From Saprospiraceae bacterium (lineage in GTDB: Bacteria; Bacteroidota; Bacteroidia; Chitinophagales; Saprospiraceae), in contig BQJU01000003.1 in NCBI GenBank assembly GCA_021604865.1, positions 124,001 to 188,000 of the forward strand: 64,000 bases of DNA, given 5' to 3'. A program made the translations under genes and the position numbers. Positions 16,091-24,530 of this stretch are shown here, piece by piece (position 1 is the first letter of the stretch; each line of letters starts with the position of its first letter). The notes under the pieces are model-generated. The model was given only the letters and a program-made list of their open reading frames with translations. It was not told the DNA's origin and searched no databases.

Positions 16091-18448
16091 TTAATTTATT
16101 ACCAGTATCCTGGCTACAGCGGTGGTAGTTTTATCAAACCCTGAAAAACGCGCACTTCCTGAGCTAAATACCAGGTAAACGCCACTGTATGCACGCTGGC
16201 CATTATAGTCGCGGCCATCCCAAATGGCTTGTCCGCCCAAGGCCTGGGTTTCATAGACCAATTTACCACTGATGTCTGTAATTTTCACATTGGCATCACG
16301 AGCCAGCCCGCGGATAGCTATAGGCCCATCGTATTCCGGCCGAACTGGATTCGGGAATACCTCGACTTCACTATTGTGTACTCTTCCCCCGAGGATGGCA
16401 TCACTTTGGTAAGAAAGCACGCCCTTGTCGGTCGAAAAAAAGACTTCGCCGGTCAGTTGGTTGACCGCAATATCGAGAATGTTATTATCAAAAAGAGGAG
16501 AATTGTCGACCGTAAACCGCAGGATTTGTTTTTCGCCATTGGGGGACAACAGGTAAACGCCATTTTTGGTACCTACCCATTTCCGGTTGGCACCATCTAC
16601 TGCCAGGGCCTGGACGACTTCCGTTTCCAATAGAAACCCAAAGTTGCCATCTTCACCTTCCACTATCCTGCGCGAACCACGTGGGCAGGAAGAGTCAAAA
16701 ATATTGCTCCCACATTCAAAAATAATGATGCCCTCTCCTGTTCCCACCCAGACTTCTCCATCCAGATCGGCCACCAGGCAATGTGTTTCATTGGTAGTCA
16801 GGTTGCTATTACTAGCCGTAAATACCTCACAGCGATCGTCGCTACTATCATCCAGATTGCCGGAATCAAAAACCACTACACCTGCCTGGTTCACCCCTAC
16901 AATCGCCCATTTGAAACCACTATCGTCGATATCCAGGTCAAAAAGGCTGGTTTGACCACAACTCTTATTAAAACTTTGCCAGGTGCCATCCGTTTTGAGG
17001 ACAGAAAAAGGGTGCCCATTTTCGGCAGAATGGTTGGTCATCCAAACATTTCCATCCTCATCAACTGCGATACCTCCTATACGAACCCGGCCACCATCAC
17101 CCTCAGCATTTTCCAAAGATGAGTTATGTTCATTAAAAACAGTCATCGTTTCACCGTCTACTTCCACCAAACCTTCAAGGAAAGAACCAACATAGACCTT
17201 TCCATTGACTGGATTGACCTGAACGGATAAAAAGTCACGAACATCATCATTACTATCATTGGGATCTTCACCTTTAAGTTGTGGGGTATTGTCGCGGTTA
17301 TAGTTGGTCCAATTTCCGTCGATAAAGGAGTAAAAGCCATCGTTCAGGAAGCGGTTGGCCTGCGCCTGATTCAATCCCCCTCCGGCAATCCAGAGCTGGT
17401 TGTTTTCAATATTCAGGCTCCAGGCTTTTTCAGAATAAGGCGAGTTGAAGTCCAGGTAGGTACAAACTTGCTCTTCCAGGTTATTGATCATCCGGAAAAA
17501 GCGCCACTGGTCAGCAAACCAGACCCGGCCTTTATCATCCTCCACCGCATAACGAGGCACCCCGAAGCAACCATTGGTGGCACGCCCCATATTTTCTTCG
17601 GCATCGAAGTACAGCATCTTTCCATTGCCACAGTTACTGGAATTGCAACGATAACCCACCAACAAATGAGCCCCTTCCGCAGTTAGGTATTCCAATGTAT
17701 AGTCTGTCTCAGGCTGGACAAGCACTACCGTATCAGGCCCCATGCGATACAGATCGTGGTCCAGGTCTAAATACAATTGGTTGTTGAAAATAGCCATGGC
17801 ATGGGAACTATAGTCATTGGGAAAACCCTCAAGAGAGTCCAGGTATTCCCAACTACTGAAATCTTCTAGTGCAAAACTGGTGGCAGAAGTACGATAAATA
17901 CCTTCATCGGTGCCCGCATAAATATCACCATCAAAACGAATCACGGCATTTACCGGCGTACCCGTAAAAGTAGAAAAAGCGAATTCATTGCCGCGAATAT
18001 TGACCCTGGAGATACCATAACTACCCGCCAACAATATCATAGAATCATTTTCTACAAAAATATCATTGACCGTTTTCTCTCCGGAAATATTAGTGAAATT
18101 TTTGATCTGAGGCATGGTGATCACCTCTGTAGGTTTTACTAAATCGATTACACTGTTGTTGTAAACCACCACCAAAACATCACTGATCGCATTGTATTTG
18201 ATCAGCTTTATCCCCGTATTGCTCAAACCATCAATTTGAGAAATAAACCGTTGAGAACGTTCCTCCTTGTCTAATTCCATAATGGACAATTCTGTCGCGA
18301 AATAGACCTTATCGGGTCCTTGACTAACATATTCACCACTGTGGTAGGGAAGATGAGCCCGCCAACTGCCAATAGGGAGGACATTCTGAGCAGAGGGAGT
18401 TTCCAATACAAGGAACAAAACAAATATTGAGAGTAGTAAACGCAACAT
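16091..18448 (-). CDS. porZ: PorZ-like T9SS protein (beta-propeller with type A sorting domain)
   Basis: A 785-residue secreted protein with a signal peptide ending near 'PSAQ'. The N-terminal region ('PIGSWRAHLPYHSGEYVSQGPDKVYFAT', then 'DGLSNTGIKLIKYN') matches the characteristic opening of PorZ, and successive blades of two-component-regulator-type propeller repeats follow ('GGIAVDEDGNVWMTNH', 'LVADLDGEVWVGTGEGI', 'LAVDGANRKWVGTKNGVYL'). The last 90 residues ('VEVFPNPVRPEYDGPI...GVYLV') are a T9SS C-terminal domain. PorZ is known from Porphyromonas gingivalis as part of the surface attachment complex that delivers A-LPS to the sortase PorU. Here it stands apart from other secretion genes, among housekeeping genes. 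The symbol is an assignment by pattern only. Confidence 0.78.
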   Translation of the reverse strand: MLRLLLSIFVLFLVLETPSAQNVLPIGSWRAHLPYHSGEYVSQGPDKVYFATELSIMELDKEERSQRFISQIDGLSNTGIKLIKYNAISDVLVVVYNNSVIDLVKPTEVITMPQIKNFTNISGEKTVNDIFVENDSMILLAGSYGISRVNIRGNEFAFSTFTGTPVNAVIRFDGDIYAGTDEGIYRTSATSFALEDFSSWEYLDSLEGFPNDYSSHAMAIFNNQLYLDLDHDLYRMGPDTVVLVQPETDYTLEYLTAEGAHLLVGYRCNSSNCGNGKMLYFDAEENMGRATNGCFGVPRYAVEDDKGRVWFADQWRFFRMINNLEEQVCTYLDFNSPYSEKAWSLNIENNQLWIAGGGLNQAQANRFLNDGFYSFIDGNWTNYNRDNTPQLKGEDPNDSNDDVRDFLSVQVNPVNGKVYVGSFLEGLVEVDGETMTVFNEHNSSLENAEGDGGRVRIGGIAVDEDGNVWMTNHSAENGHPFSVLKTDGTWQSFNKSCGQTSLFDLDIDDSGFKWAIVGVNQAGVVVFDSGNLDDSSDDRCEVFTASNSNLTTNETHCLVADLDGEVWVGTGEGIIIFECGSNIFDSSCPRGSRRIVEGEDGNFGFLLETEVVQALAVDGANRKWVGTKNGVYLLSPNGEKQILRFTVDNSPLFDNNILDIAVNQLTGEVFFSTDKGVLSYQSDAILGGRVHNSEVEVFPNPVRPEYDGPIAIRGLARDANVKITDISGKLVYETQALGGQAIWDGRDYNGQRAYSGVYLVFSSGSARFSGFDKTTTAVARILVIN

Positions 18449-18473
18449 TACTTTTTTATTTAGACGAGGGTTT

Positions 18474-18510
18474 AGAACCTGACTGGAAGTTAGCCTTCAA
18501 AACAGGTTCT
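18474..18510. repeat. inverted repeat upstream of porZ
   Basis: AGAACCTG (18474-18481) and CAGGTTCT (18503-18510) form a perfect 8-bp stem with a 21-nt loop. It lies after nadD and 26 bp before the porZ start, both on the minus strand. It could be a weak terminator or a 5' leader structure; there is no T-run. Confidence 0.35.
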
Positions 18511-18606
18511 GATGGAACTTTAACTAGGGATGTAAATTTATTATTGTTTTCGGGAAAGTTTTTAATCTCCAGTGTAGCCTATGTGTCAAAAAGACGATAT
18601 TAAGCG

Positions 18607-19188
18607 CTAACGATACATAGAACTGCTCAATAAGTATTCATACACCTTTTCCGGAACCAGGTATTGAATGGAGTTGCCTTCCTGGATACAATTGCGGATA
18701 TAACTAGCCGAGATTTGCATTAAAGGAGCTTCAAAACTTTTTACGTGTTCATGACTGATCAGGTCTCCCGGATCGTATGAGGGCCGTTGATACACATATA
18801 TTTCAAAATCTCGAAGGAGGAGTTCATGATTTTTCCACTTGTGCAATGTTGCCAGATTGTCGCTCCCCATAATCAAGACAAACTGGCGATCAGGGTATTG
18901 CTCGCGTAAATGAGCCAGGGTATCGATGGTATAGGACGGTTTTGGCAAATTAAATTCGGCATCAGATGCCCGTAATAAAGGGTTTTCGTCAATGGCCAAG
19001 CGTACCAGATGCAGCCGGTCATAATCCCGGGCAAGGGTGGATTTGGGTTTGAGTGGATTTTGTGGAGAAACAACTAACCAAACATCTTTTAAATCGGTTT
19101 GAGTGGCCATAAAATTGGCAATAATCAAATGCCCGATATGCACTGGATTAAAAGAGCCGAAGAACAAACCTGTTTTCTGCTTCGTCAT
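18607..19188 (-). CDS. nadD: nicotinate-nucleotide adenylyltransferase
   Basis: A 193-residue enzyme of NAD biosynthesis that adenylates nicotinate mononucleotide. The nucleotidyltransferase motif 'FFGSFNPVHIGHL' (HxGH at about 18-21) and the C-terminal 'SASYIRNCI' motif are intact. It begins only 3 nt after the stop of the lipoprotein gene, which itself follows dnaN by 10 nt, so dnaN, the lipoprotein and nadD are almost certainly one transcript. Confidence 0.95.
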   Translation of the reverse strand: MTKQKTGLFFGSFNPVHIGHLIIANFMATQTDLKDVWLVVSPQNPLKPKSTLARDYDRLHLVRLAIDENPLLRASDAEFNLPKPSYTIDTLAHLREQYPDRQFVLIMGSDNLATLHKWKNHELLLRDFEIYVYQRPSYDPGDLISHEHVKSFEAPLMQISASYIRNCIQEGNSIQYLVPEKVYEYLLSSSMYR

Positions 19189-19191
19189 ATT

Positions 19192-19662
19192 TTAATAGGG
19201 TGCCTGTTTGAGGGTGCTACTATCGGGGTCTTCCAGAATTTCTTCGCTTTCCGATTGCTCAATATTTACCCCTTCATCATTGGGTTCTATCAGCCAGCGA
19301 TCATTTATTTTACGCAACTGAAACACTGACGCATAGGTCTCAAATTCATCCTGGAGTCGACAGTCACAGCGGGCCGTATTGCCACTTTCTTTACAATCGA
19401 TACTTAGAAAATTGGTATGAACTACGGTAGAATCTTCTGAGGCTCCACCAAAGAAAACGGCAAGGCCCTCCAGCATTTCTCGGCCGGCTGGTGTGCTTAT
19501 CTTTTTTGCTTGATCAAAATCATTATTGTCTAAAAAAGCCTGATATTGGCGGACCACTTCTTCCGGGCTACCTCCAACGGAAGCCTCCTGTTGACATGCC
19601 ATAAACAGACATAATATCCCTGGCAAAAACCAGTTCCAGTTCCAATTGTAGCTGGACTTCAT
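19192..19662 (-). CDS. lipoprotein with DUF4878/NTF2-like fold, between dnaN and nadD
   Basis: A 156-residue predicted lipoprotein. The ATG at 19662 is preferred over the TTG three codons upstream. A hydrophobic leader ends in the lipobox 'LFMAC' (Cys about 25). The mature part, with 'SPEEVVRQYQAFLDNNDFDQAKKIST', a central Cys cluster ('CKESGNTARCDC') and 'VFQLRKINDRWLIE', has the alpha+beta pattern of DUF4878/lumazine-binding-like proteins of the NTF2 fold. Function unknown. The tight spacing on both sides (10 nt from dnaN, 3 nt to nadD) puts it in the dnaN-nadD operon. Confidence 0.78.
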   Translation of the reverse strand: MKSSYNWNWNWFLPGILCLFMACQQEASVGGSPEEVVRQYQAFLDNNDFDQAKKISTPAGREMLEGLAVFFGGASEDSTVVHTNFLSIDCKESGNTARCDCRLQDEFETYASVFQLRKINDRWLIEPNDEGVNIEQSESEEILEDPDSSTLKQAPY

Positions 19663-19672
19663 TCGCGACAAA

Positions 19673-20788
19673 TTAATTGCTCAGCATAACCGGCATCACT
19701 AACATCAGAATCTCCTCACCAGCTACTTCATCTACTGGATGGAGGATTCCTGCCCTGGTAGAGCTGGATAGTTCGATTTTAATTTCTTCGGATTCCAGTA
19801 CCCCCAGCATTTCTACCAAAAATTTGGCATTAAAACCGATCATAAGTGGCTCGCCATCGTAACTACAAGGTAGCTGTTCCGTTGCCTCATTGGAGAAATC
19901 CAAATCCTGTGCAGAGATGGTCAGACTGTTTTCAGTAATATTGAGAATGACCTGATTGGTGGTCTTGTTGGCGTAAATCGCAATACGTTTAAGAGAATTT
20001 TGAAAATCTCCACGGGCCAATGCCAATACATTGGGATTGTCTACCGGAATTACTGCATTATAATCAGGATAACGTGCATCAATCAGGCGACAAACCAACA
20101 AAGTATCCTCAAAACTGAAAAAGGCATTGGCTTTATTAAAAGACAAGTTAATCTCACCACCTGAAGGCAGGGCATTTCTCAGCAGATTCAGTGCTTTTTT
20201 GGGCACGATAAAGGAAGTAGAAACTTCTCCACCGATTTCACTAAAGGTATATTTGACTAATTTGTGGGCGTCTGTAGCAACCAGGATCAGTTTATTAAAA
20301 TCTACCTGAAAGTAGACGCCTGTCATCGCTGGACGTAATTCATCATTGCTGGTAGCAAAGAGCGTTTTGCTGATACCCTGATTGAGCATTTGTGCCTGCA
20401 ATTCAATAGAATCTACATTGTCTGGCTCTGGAATGCGTGGAAAATCTGCACCATTTTCACCAGCAAGCTTATATTTTCCGTAGGCAGAAGTTATTTCAAT
20501 GCCATAGTTTTCTTCATTGACATTGAAAGTAATCGGCTGCTGGGGAAGGGCCTTGAGGGTTTCTAACAGGATTTTTGCCGGAACAGCAACCTGGCCATCC
20601 GTATCTGCATTGACCTCAATTTCATTACTGATAGAGGTTTCCAGGTCAGTGGCAGTGATCCTGAGTTTATTGTTTTCAATGGTAAAAAGGAAGTCTTCCA
20701 ATATAGGCAAAACAGGATTGGATCCGATTGCCCCACCTGCAATTTGCAACTGTTTGAGTAGTTCGGAGGAAGAAACGCTAAATTTCAT
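19673..20788 (-). CDS. dnaN: DNA polymerase III beta sliding clamp
   Basis: A 371-residue clamp subunit with three repeated clamp domains of about 120 residues. Recognisable segments are 'MKFSVSSSELLKQLQIAGGAI', 'ITATDLETSIS', 'GVYFQVDFNKLILVATDAHKLV' and the C-terminal 'HPVDEVAGEEILMLVMPVMLSN'. It encircles DNA and tethers replicative polymerases. No dnaA or recF is adjacent, so this is not a classical dnaA-dnaN origin region. A near-consensus promoter lies about 90 bp upstream. Confidence 0.97.
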   Translation of the reverse strand: MKFSVSSSELLKQLQIAGGAIGSNPVLPILEDFLFTIENNKLRITATDLETSISNEIEVNADTDGQVAVPAKILLETLKALPQQPITFNVNEENYGIEITSAYGKYKLAGENGADFPRIPEPDNVDSIELQAQMLNQGISKTLFATSNDELRPAMTGVYFQVDFNKLILVATDAHKLVKYTFSEIGGEVSTSFIVPKKALNLLRNALPSGGEINLSFNKANAFFSFEDTLLVCRLIDARYPDYNAVIPVDNPNVLALARGDFQNSLKRIAIYANKTTNQVILNITENSLTISAQDLDFSNEATEQLPCSYDGEPLMIGFNAKFLVEMLGVLESEEIKIELSSSTRAGILHPVDEVAGEEILMLVMPVMLSN

Positions 20789-20879
20789 AGTATTTCGCAG
20801 GGTTTTAATTTGGAAACCAGTTGTTGGTTCCCGGTTAAAGCTTCTTATATTGATTTACCTCATTGTATGAAGTAAAAGA

Positions 20880-20909
20880 CAAAAATAGAGTTTATTGTCA
20901 ACATTTCAA
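20880..20909 (-). promoter_or_regulatory. predicted primary-sigma promoter for the dnaN operon
   Basis: Reading the minus strand, TTG (20907-20909) is followed after exactly 19 nt by TATTTTTG (20880-20887), a full match to the Bacteroidota TTG-N19-TAnnTTTG promoter. The predicted start site leaves a leader of about 85 nt before dnaN. Confidence 0.65.
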
Positions 20910-21085
20910 CTATAAAAAATTAACAGAATGTTGATAACTTTGACTTTGGGCCAGGTTTGATTTTTTTGAGACCTGTTTCCTTTTTGACCTCCAGAGTTGA
21001 GGTTTGGATATTCAGTACCATTTTAAGGTAACTAATAATGCCTTCAAATAATTATCTTCGCGGCTTCATCGAAGAAATTAAAGAT

Positions 21086-22354
21086 ATGCCCAACCGCAAA
21101 ACTGCTCCGCCGATCAGACCGATTGAAAGACTGGACTTACCTCCGGTAGAGATCATTACCCTGGATAATGGATTACCGGTTTATCTTATCAATTTAGGGA
21201 CTCAGGAGGCATTAAAGCTGGAGTTGGTTTATTTTGCTGGACGACCATACGAGCAGAAACAAATGGTGGCCCGTGCTACAACCAGTTTGTTAAAAGAAGG
21301 AACCCGCCAACACAGTTCTGCGCAGATTGCCGAAACGTTTGATTTCTACGGTAGCACATTGAGCATCCCACAAAGCCTTGACACCGCCAATCTAGCCTTC
21401 TATTCTCTCAATCGTCATTTTGCAAAAGTATTGCCCCTTTTAACGGAAATTCTGACAGAACCGACCTTTCCAGAGCAGGAGCTGGCATCCTTTATCCTAC
21501 GTAACCAGAAAAACTTACGGGAAGACCTCGCCAAAAATGAGGTATTGGCCTACCGCAAAATCACGGAACTCATATTTGGCGAAAGCCACCCCTATGGATA
21601 CAATAGTACTCCAGAAACTTATGGAGCACTAAACCGTGACGACCTGGAAGCCCATTTTCAACGTTGTTTTACGATAGAAAATAGTGTCCTGTTTCTGAGT
21701 GGTAAAATTGACGATAAGATCATCGGCCAGCTCAACAAACATTTGGGTCAACTGGATAGAAAAGGCCGACCGACAATGAATGTTTTGCCTGAAATTCCAC
21801 GAAACCCGGCCAAAGTGAGGATTGACCATCCTGGTACCGTACAATCGGCGATTCGCATAGGATGTCGGTTATTTGACCGCAAACATCCCGACTTTCCAGG
21901 CATGCACGTCCTCAATACTTTATTGGGCGGCTATTTTGGTTCGAGGCTGATGGCCAATATCCGGGAGGAGAAGGGCTATACTTACAACATTTATTCCATG
22001 ATGGATCCGATGCGTTTCGATGGTAGCTTTTACATCGGTACTGAGGTAGGCAAAGAATTCACAGAAAATAGCCTTAAGGAGATTTATCATGAAATGGATC
22101 TGATTCGACAAGAGCCGGTTGAGGAAGAGGAATTGGCCATGGTTCGCAACTACCTGCTCGGCAGTTTCCTGAGTATGATTGACGGTCCTTTCAACGTAGC
22201 CGATGTAGTCAAGACACTGGTACTGGAAGATTTGCCACTTGATAACTTTAGCCAAATGGTAGAAGCCACGCGCCTTACCTCTGCTGAGGAATTGTTACAA
22301 CTAGCCCAACGGTACCTGCTACCAGAAAAAATGTGGGAAGTCGTTGTAGGTTAA
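21086..22354 (+). CDS. M16-family peptidase homologue lacking the catalytic motif
   Basis: A 422-residue protein of the insulinase/processing-peptidase (M16) family. The N-terminal half has the M16 fold but no HxxEH zinc motif: the expected helix reads 'QMVARATTSLLKEGTRQHSS'. The C-terminal half keeps the substrate-binding 'RLMANIREEKGYTYNIYS' motif. Such members are the non-catalytic partner of an active M16 subunit, but no active subunit lies next to it in this window. I prefer the ATG at 21086 ('MPNRKTAPPIRPIE') to the one at 21038, because homologues start this way and a -7-like TATCTTCG box lies between the two. There is no signal peptide. Confidence 0.85.
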   Translation: MPNRKTAPPIRPIERLDLPPVEIITLDNGLPVYLINLGTQEALKLELVYFAGRPYEQKQMVARATTSLLKEGTRQHSSAQIAETFDFYGSTLSIPQSLDTANLAFYSLNRHFAKVLPLLTEILTEPTFPEQELASFILRNQKNLREDLAKNEVLAYRKITELIFGESHPYGYNSTPETYGALNRDDLEAHFQRCFTIENSVLFLSGKIDDKIIGQLNKHLGQLDRKGRPTMNVLPEIPRNPAKVRIDHPGTVQSAIRIGCRLFDRKHPDFPGMHVLNTLLGGYFGSRLMANIREEKGYTYNIYSMMDPMRFDGSFYIGTEVGKEFTENSLKEIYHEMDLIRQEPVEEEELAMVRNYLLGSFLSMIDGPFNVADVVKTLVLEDLPLDNFSQMVEATRLTSAEELLQLAQRYLLPEKMWEVVVG

Positions 22355-22520
22355 TCAATCGGTATCCCCAAAATTACACGGCTGGTTTGCCCTCCCGGGG
22401 GTAATTGCATACGCTCAGGTTCTCGTTGGCAGGCGACTGATCCTAAAAAAGGAACAGAAAACAGTACTGCCACTTCATAGATGGGGGTTTTGGGAATCAA
22501 AATGAAAGATAATCCTTATT
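22352..22520 (-). pseudogene. possible remnant of a coding region (about 50 codons)
   Basis: In the 306-bp gap after the M16 gene, the minus strand is open for about 55 codons and ends in TAA at 22352-22354. Its translation ('TPIYEVAVLFSVPFLGSVAC', then 'QREPERMQLPPGG') looks protein-like and has no clear start codon, as expected for the tail of a truncated gene. No family is recognised. It may equally be chance. The rest of the gap up to 22660 holds only a promoter candidate for the cyclase. Confidence 0.25.
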
Positions 22521-22593
22521 TTTAGCGAAATGAAAAATATGCAGAGATCCAGACCGTTATCAATGCGTTATTGAAGAATAAATCACAAGAAAG

Positions 22594-22623
22594 TTTATAT
22601 GTTAACGTGAGTTGTTATTTTTG
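22594..22623 (+). promoter_or_regulatory. predicted promoter for the membrane adenylate cyclase
   Basis: TATTTTTG at 22616-22623 matches the Bacteroidota -7 box TAnnTTTG. The -33 region 19 nt upstream reads TTT (22594-22596) in place of TTG. The box is 37 bp before the ATG. Confidence 0.45.
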
Positions 22624-22660
22624 TGATAGATTTAGACTAAAGGATAATTATAAATAAGTC

Positions 22661-24319
22661 ATGAGAATTGTATTTTGTTTATTGTTGATACTAGGCAGTG
22701 TAGCAGGATGGAGTCAGTCGCAGGATATAAAAGACCTGGAAGCCCAACTTAAAACAGCGGAAACGACTAAAGAAAAAATGTTGATCCATTATGAGCTTGG
22801 TGAAAAGTACCTCCGGGTAAATACCGACAAAGCGCTGGATCATGCCAAAGCTGCTCACAATCAGTCTTTACAACTAAAAAGCCCCGGTATGTCGGCCCGC
22901 TCTGCCTATCTGACAGGCTTGGCTTATGAGCGCGAGCGCGATACCCGAAATACAGAGGTATGGATGAAAAGTGCCCTGCAATATGCCAAACAGGCGGGTG
23001 ATTCGGATATCATCATCAAAAGTGTAGATAAACGTAGTAAAATGGCCACCAAAGACCGCAATTACCGGCGGGCTTATGAGATCAATCAGGAAGCTTTCAA
23101 CTATTTCAGCCAGAATGGTAAAAGCATGAGTGATCTGGAAGGCCAGTACGATTTGCAGAAAGTTCAGTTGGAAAAAGAGCAGCGACTCCTGCAAAAGGAA
23201 AAGGATGCCCTGGAATTTGAAGTACTCAACCTCAAATCAGATCATGACCAGTTAGCAACCGATAAAAGCCAGTTGGAGGTTCGGCAAAAACAACTGTTGC
23301 AATCCAATAAGGCTAAACAAGAGCAATTGTCGCAAAAGGATGAGGAAATCTCCTCTAAAGCAGAAGAATTGGCCAGTATTGCTGAGCAGAAAAATGTAGC
23401 AGAACGACTGGCACAGAAAAAAGAAAAAGAGGTAAAGGAATTGACCCGTGATGCGCTGGAGAAAAAGGCCCTACTACAAGAAGCCGAATTAGAAGTACAA
23501 CACAACCAAATGGTTGCTGAGCAGAGTAAATATTTGCGTAATTTATCTATCGCCCTGGCAGGCATGGTCTTTTTGTTGGCCATGGTTTTTTATGTGCGTT
23601 ATCGCTCCAAGCGCAAAACAGCCAATAGTCTGGCTGAAAAAAACAAACTGATCGAAGATGAACGACAACGTTCAGACGAATTGTTGCTCAATATTTTGCC
23701 TGCTTCTATTGCCGCCGAACTCAAAGAATCTGGTAAGGCAAAAGCCCGGAAGTTTACGGAAGTTACCGTACTTTTTTCCGATTTCAAAAACTTTACCCGC
23801 ATCTCAGAGCAACTCAATCCAGAGGAGCTGGTGGAAGAACTGGACAAGTGTTTCAAAGCCTTTGATTTCATTATCGGACAATATCCCGAAATTGAAAAGA
23901 TCAAAACCATTGGTGATGCCTATATGTGTGCCATTGGCCTGAATGATCGCAAAACTATGCCCCACAGCTTGATTAAGGCTGCCCTGGAAATGCAGGAATT
24001 TCTCGATGAACAAATGCAGGAACGCATGCGCATCGGAAAACCATTTTTTGAGGCCCGTATCGGCTTGCATACCGGGCCTGTAGTTGCGGGAGTAGTGGGC
24101 GTGAAAAAATTCGCCTACGACATCTGGGGTGATACGGTGAATACGGCCGCCAGAGTTGAATCTCAAAGCCAGGCAGGCAGGGTTAATATCTCGGAGACCA
24201 CCTATCGACTCGTGAAATACAATTTCGAGTGCGAATACCGTGGCAAAGTAGAAGCCAAAAACAAGGGTACCCTGGATATGTATTTTGTCAACCGCGTATT
24301 GGAAGGAGTGGCTGTATAG
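22661..24319 (+). CDS. membrane-bound class III adenylate cyclase with TPR-like sensor and coiled coil
   Basis: A 552-residue signalling enzyme. It has a signal peptide (residues 1-18), a helical TPR-like extracytoplasmic region to about 165, a long coiled coil (about 165-290), one membrane helix ('LSIALAGMVFLLAMVFYV', about 295-312), the transducer helix 'LLLNILPASIAAELKESGKA', and a class III cyclase domain from about 367. Both metal aspartates ('LFSDFKNFT', 'KTIGDAYM') are present, as are the adenine-selecting Lys ('EKIKTIGD') and Asp ('YDIWGD') and the transition-state Asn/Arg ('NTAARVES'). The product should therefore be cAMP. It probably senses an envelope signal through its TPR region. 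An inverted repeat follows the stop codon. Confidence 0.9.
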   Translation: MRIVFCLLLILGSVAGWSQSQDIKDLEAQLKTAETTKEKMLIHYELGEKYLRVNTDKALDHAKAAHNQSLQLKSPGMSARSAYLTGLAYERERDTRNTEVWMKSALQYAKQAGDSDIIIKSVDKRSKMATKDRNYRRAYEINQEAFNYFSQNGKSMSDLEGQYDLQKVQLEKEQRLLQKEKDALEFEVLNLKSDHDQLATDKSQLEVRQKQLLQSNKAKQEQLSQKDEEISSKAEELASIAEQKNVAERLAQKKEKEVKELTRDALEKKALLQEAELEVQHNQMVAEQSKYLRNLSIALAGMVFLLAMVFYVRYRSKRKTANSLAEKNKLIEDERQRSDELLLNILPASIAAELKESGKAKARKFTEVTVLFSDFKNFTRISEQLNPEELVEELDKCFKAFDFIIGQYPEIEKIKTIGDAYMCAIGLNDRKTMPHSLIKAALEMQEFLDEQMQERMRIGKPFFEARIGLHTGPVVAGVVGVKKFAYDIWGDTVNTAARVESQSQAGRVNISETTYRLVKYNFECEYRGKVEAKNKGTLDMYFVNRVLEGVAV

Positions 24320-24323
24320 AACC

Positions 24324-24372
24324 CTCAGAGCATGTTTGTAGCCCAAAAGCTAGCCTCCAAACATGCTTTGAG
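24324..24372. repeat. dispersed stem-loop, family A, copy 1
   Basis: CTCAGAGCATGTTTG (24324-24338) pairs with CAAACATGCTTTGAG (24358-24372), with one G-T wobble. It begins 5 bp after the cyclase stop codon. Read on the minus strand, its core 'AGCATGTTTGGAGG...TTGGGCT..AAACATGCT' is shared with the copies at 33707-33746 and 42175-42212. It may be a terminator or RNA-stability hairpin, or a REP-like dispersed element. Confidence 0.65.
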
Positions 24373-24530
24373 TCAAAACTTTAGTCGCATCCATGTTGTT
24401 TTTTTAAGGTCGATTCCTTTCGGGTTTGGCCATTAAATCATGTCTTAGTGCATGTATTTTTCAAACCCTTTCATTCTCAGCAGGACATTATTGGCGTACT
24501 TTATTTTTAACCAGCGAGAATTTTTACCAC

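Noticed and set aside
24426-24530. Upstream extension of uvrB
   Set aside because: It begins at TTG and adds 35 residues unlike any UvrB; the GTG at 24531 gives the family N-terminus.
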